Below are positions 5,613-6,880 of a stretch of DNA of 6,880 nucleotides, one piece after another (the first letter of the stretch is position 1; each line of letters begins with the position of its first letter). This DNA is from DATLFP01 sp035540955 (lineage in GTDB: Bacteria > Actinomycetota > Acidimicrobiia > Acidimicrobiales > CADCSY01): the NCBI GenBank assembly GCA_035540955.1, contig DATLFP010000024.1, positions 1-6,880 of the forward strand. Direction: 5' to 3'. The notes beneath the pieces were generated by a model. That model did not search any database, was not told the DNA's origin, and saw nothing but the letters and a program-made list of their open reading frames with translations. A program made the position numbers and the translations under genes.

Positions 5613-6536
5613 TCACTCGTCCTCCTCGGCGCGGCCCCCGTCGCCGGTCAAGCGGAGGAACACGTCCTCGAGCGATTGGCGGCCGGCCCGCAGGTCGCCG
5701 AGCGGAACGTCGCGGGCCGCCAGCCAGGCGGTGATCGAGGCCACGAGCGCCGGCGACGGCGTCCCACTCACCACGTACTCGCCCGGGCTCACCTCGGTGA
5801 CGCCGGCCCGCACCTCGGCGGCCAGAGCGTCGACGTCGAGGCCCGGCGGCGCCGCGAACCGGACCTGGTCGCCGCCGGCGGCCCGCAGCGAGGCCAGCGT
5901 CCCGGCGGCGACGGCGCGGCCGCCGTCGACGATGACCACGCGGTCGGCCACCTTCTCGGCCTCGGCCAGCTCGTGGGTGGTGAGCACCACGGCCACCCCC
6001 CGGTCGCGAAGGTCGGCGATCACCTGTCTGATGACCTGGCGGCCGGCGAGGTCGACCCCGGAGGTGGGCTCGTCGAGGAACGCGACCTCGGGCCGGCCGA
6101 CGAGCGCCAGCGCCAGCGACAGCCGTTGCTGCTCGCCTCCCGACAGCGAGCGCCAGGTGGCTCGCTCCCGAGCGCGGAGGCCGAGCAGGTCGACCAGCCG
6201 GTCGGGGTCGTCGGGCTCGGCGTAGTAGGAGGCGAACAGTCGGAGCGCCTCGCCGAGCCGCAGGCCTGGGTACGCCCCGCCGTCTTGAGGCATGACCCCC
6301 ACCCGCTCGACGAGCGCCGCTCGGTCCTCCACGGGATCGAGGCCGAGCACCCGCACCTGGCCCTCGTCGGGCACCCGGTAGCCCTCGGCGGTCTCGACGG
6401 TGGTGGTCTTGCCGGCCCCGTTCGGCCCGAGCAGGGCGACGACCTCGCCGGCGGACACGTCGAAGGTCAGCCCGTCGACGGCGGTGAGGTCGCCGAAGCG
6501 GACGACCAGATCACGGACAACTACCGCGGGGGCCAC
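5613..6536 (-). CDS. ABC transporter ATP-binding protein (Rv1458c-like, CcmA/DrrA class)
   Basis: Cytoplasmic ATPase that powers the adjacent permease. The 307 residues hold a complete nucleotide-binding domain: Walker A GPNGAGKTT (37-45), Q-loop Gln84, signature LSGGEQQR (131-138), Walker B ending in D155-E156, D-loop SGVD (159-162) and switch His188. The segment VETAEGYRVPDEG (47-59) followed by VRVLGLDP matches what I recall of the actinobacterial Rv1458c family. A roughly 85-residue C-terminal domain ends in SLEDVFLRLTG (288-298), typical of exporters of the DrrA class. The start is a GTG at 6536 without a Shine-Dalgarno; the protein aligns with its family within a few residues of this start. 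It is the first gene of the - strand pair and is divergent from serS. Catalytic residues appear intact. Confidence 0.93.
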   Translation of the reverse strand: MAPAVVVRDLVVRFGDLTAVDGLTFDVSAGEVVALLGPNGAGKTTTVETAEGYRVPDEGQVRVLGLDPVEDRAALVERVGVMPQDGGAYPGLRLGEALRLFASYYAEPDDPDRLVDLLGLRARERATWRSLSGGEQQRLSLALALVGRPEVAFLDEPTSGVDLAGRQVIRQVIADLRDRGVAVVLTTHELAEAEKVADRVVIVDGGRAVAAGTLASLRAAGGDQVRFAAPPGLDVDALAAEVRAGVTEVSPGEYVVSGTPSPALVASITAWLAARDVPLGDLRAGRQSLEDVFLRLTGDGGRAEEDE

Positions 6537-6545
6537 GAGCGAGGG

Positions 6546-6551
6546 ACGCTA
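6546..6551 (-). promoter_or_regulatory. Candidate -10 box for the ABC transporter pair
   Basis: On the - strand TAGCGT fits the TANNNT -10 pattern and ends nine bases before the GTG at 6536. With no Shine-Dalgarno in between, this suits a leaderless transcript starting at or near the start codon. No -35 element is obvious, which is common in actinobacteria. It shares bases 6550-6551 with the opposite -10-like box. Confidence 0.4.
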
Positions 6552-6555
6552 CCGT
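6550..6555 (+). promoter_or_regulatory. Candidate -10 box for serS
   Basis: TACCGT fits TANNNT and is followed by seven bases before the serS GTG at 6563. This is the distance expected if transcription begins at the first base of the start codon. No -35 hexamer is evident in 6520-6535. A purine-rich GAGGGA at 6541-6546 is too far upstream to serve as a ribosome binding site, which supports leaderless translation. Confidence 0.45.
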
Positions 6556-6562
6556 CGGCGGC

Positions 6563-6880
6563 GTGCTGGACCTCGACCTCGTGCGCAAGGACCCCGATCG
6601 GGTCAGGGAGATGTGCTCCCGTCGTGGCATCGAGGTCGACCTCGACGGGCTGCTGCGCGTCGACGCCGAGTACCGGGCGTCGGTCACCGAGCTCGACGAG
6701 CTGAACAAGGAGCAGAAGCAGCTCAACCGCATGGTGGCCAGCGGCGAGATCACCGCCGAGGAGGGCGGACGCCGGCGGGCGCGGGCCAAGGAGCTCGAAG
6801 CGACGGTGCGCGAGCTGGCGGCGGCGCGCGACGCCATCGCCGGGCAGCTGCCGAACCTCCTCGCCGAGGACACGCCACCC
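6563..6880 (+). CDS. serS: Seryl-tRNA synthetase, N-terminal part (3' partial)
   Basis: Cytosolic enzyme that charges tRNA-Ser (and tRNA-Sec) with serine. Only the first 106 codons are in the window, and the frame is open at the right edge. The start reads MLDLDLVRKDPDRVRE, the conserved opening of bacterial SerRS. An antiparallel coiled-coil arm follows (first helix about 30-58, turn near ASGEITAEE at 59-67, second helix about 68-95), which normally grips the long variable arm of tRNA-Ser. The QLPNLLAEDTPP stretch then leads into the catalytic core, which lies beyond the window. GTG at 6563 is chosen because the conserved N-terminus begins there. There is no ribosome binding site, so a leaderless transcript is likely. 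It is divergent from the ABC ATPase gene across 26 bases. Confidence 0.94.
   Translation, partial: MLDLDLVRKDPDRVREMCSRRGIEVDLDGLLRVDAEYRASVTELDELNKEQKQLNRMVASGEITAEEGGRRRARAKELEATVRELAAARDAIAGQLPNLLAEDTPP

Noticed and set aside
4811..5734. + strand open frame (307 codons) starting inside the hairpin
   Set aside because: Antisense to the permease, starts within the inverted repeat, and gives a Gln/Arg/His/Gly-rich sequence with no membrane or domain pattern. It is a coding shadow.
5274..6704. Long + strand open frame (476 codons) across the ABC genes and into serS
   Set aside because: Low-complexity Arg/Gly/Pro/Ser-rich translation with no family resemblance. The - strand there encodes complete Walker A, signature and Walker B motifs, and its end lies out of frame within serS.
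1..6880. CRISPR array, tRNA or rRNA gene, or defence system
   Set aside because: No regularly spaced repeats, cloverleaf-like sequence or rRNA segments were seen, and all long stretches are explained by the oxidase, ABC transporter and serS genes.

Overview
The window is high-GC and densely coding, with no gene-free stretch longer than about 70 bases. It looks like a deep-branching actinobacterium, with Acidimicrobiia as my first guess. The grounds are base composition, GTG starts without Shine-Dalgarno sequences, and an ABC transporter pair that resembles from memory the mycobacterial Rv1457c/Rv1458c family. This placement is inference; there is no rRNA or other phylogenetic marker apart from a partial serS.

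Left two thirds, + strand: a compact aa3/caa3-type cytochrome c oxidase operon in the order ctaC (subunit II fused to a cytochrome c domain, 5' end cut by the window), ctaD (subunit I), ctaE (subunit III), ctaF (subunit IV) and ctaG (copper assembly factor). Spacings run from a 4-base overlap to 37 bases, so one polycistronic message is likely. Its promoter lies outside the window. Gene order and helix distribution (subunit I with about 14 membrane helices, subunit III with 5, a small PF03626-like subunit IV) resemble the Bacillus caa3 operon more than the textbook actinobacterial layout, where ctaE sits with qcrCAB and subunit II lacks heme c. The gene products would form a proton-pumping terminal oxidase: the heme c domain and CuA of subunit II take in electrons, and the heme a / heme a3-CuB centre of subunit I reduces oxygen. 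CtaG would help load copper.

Middle, 4793-4861: a 69-base convergent intergenic region filled by a strong imperfect inverted repeat, probably a shared terminator without a U-tract.

Right third: on the - strand, an ABC-2 type exporter read as ATPase then permease, converging on the oxidase operon. On the + strand, divergent from the ATPase, is the start of seryl-tRNA synthetase (serS), cut by the right edge. Only 26 bases separate the two GTG starts. They hold two TANNNT -10-like boxes on opposite strands that share their central TA, suggesting back-to-back leaderless promoters.

No mobile element, CRISPR array, tRNA or rRNA was seen. Points worth a second look are a 13-codon mini-ORF bridging ctaC and ctaD, a paired-cysteine motif in the heme c domain, loss of the Mg-site histidine in subunit I, His-rich tails on three consecutive subunits, the convergent hairpin, and the overlapping divergent promoters.
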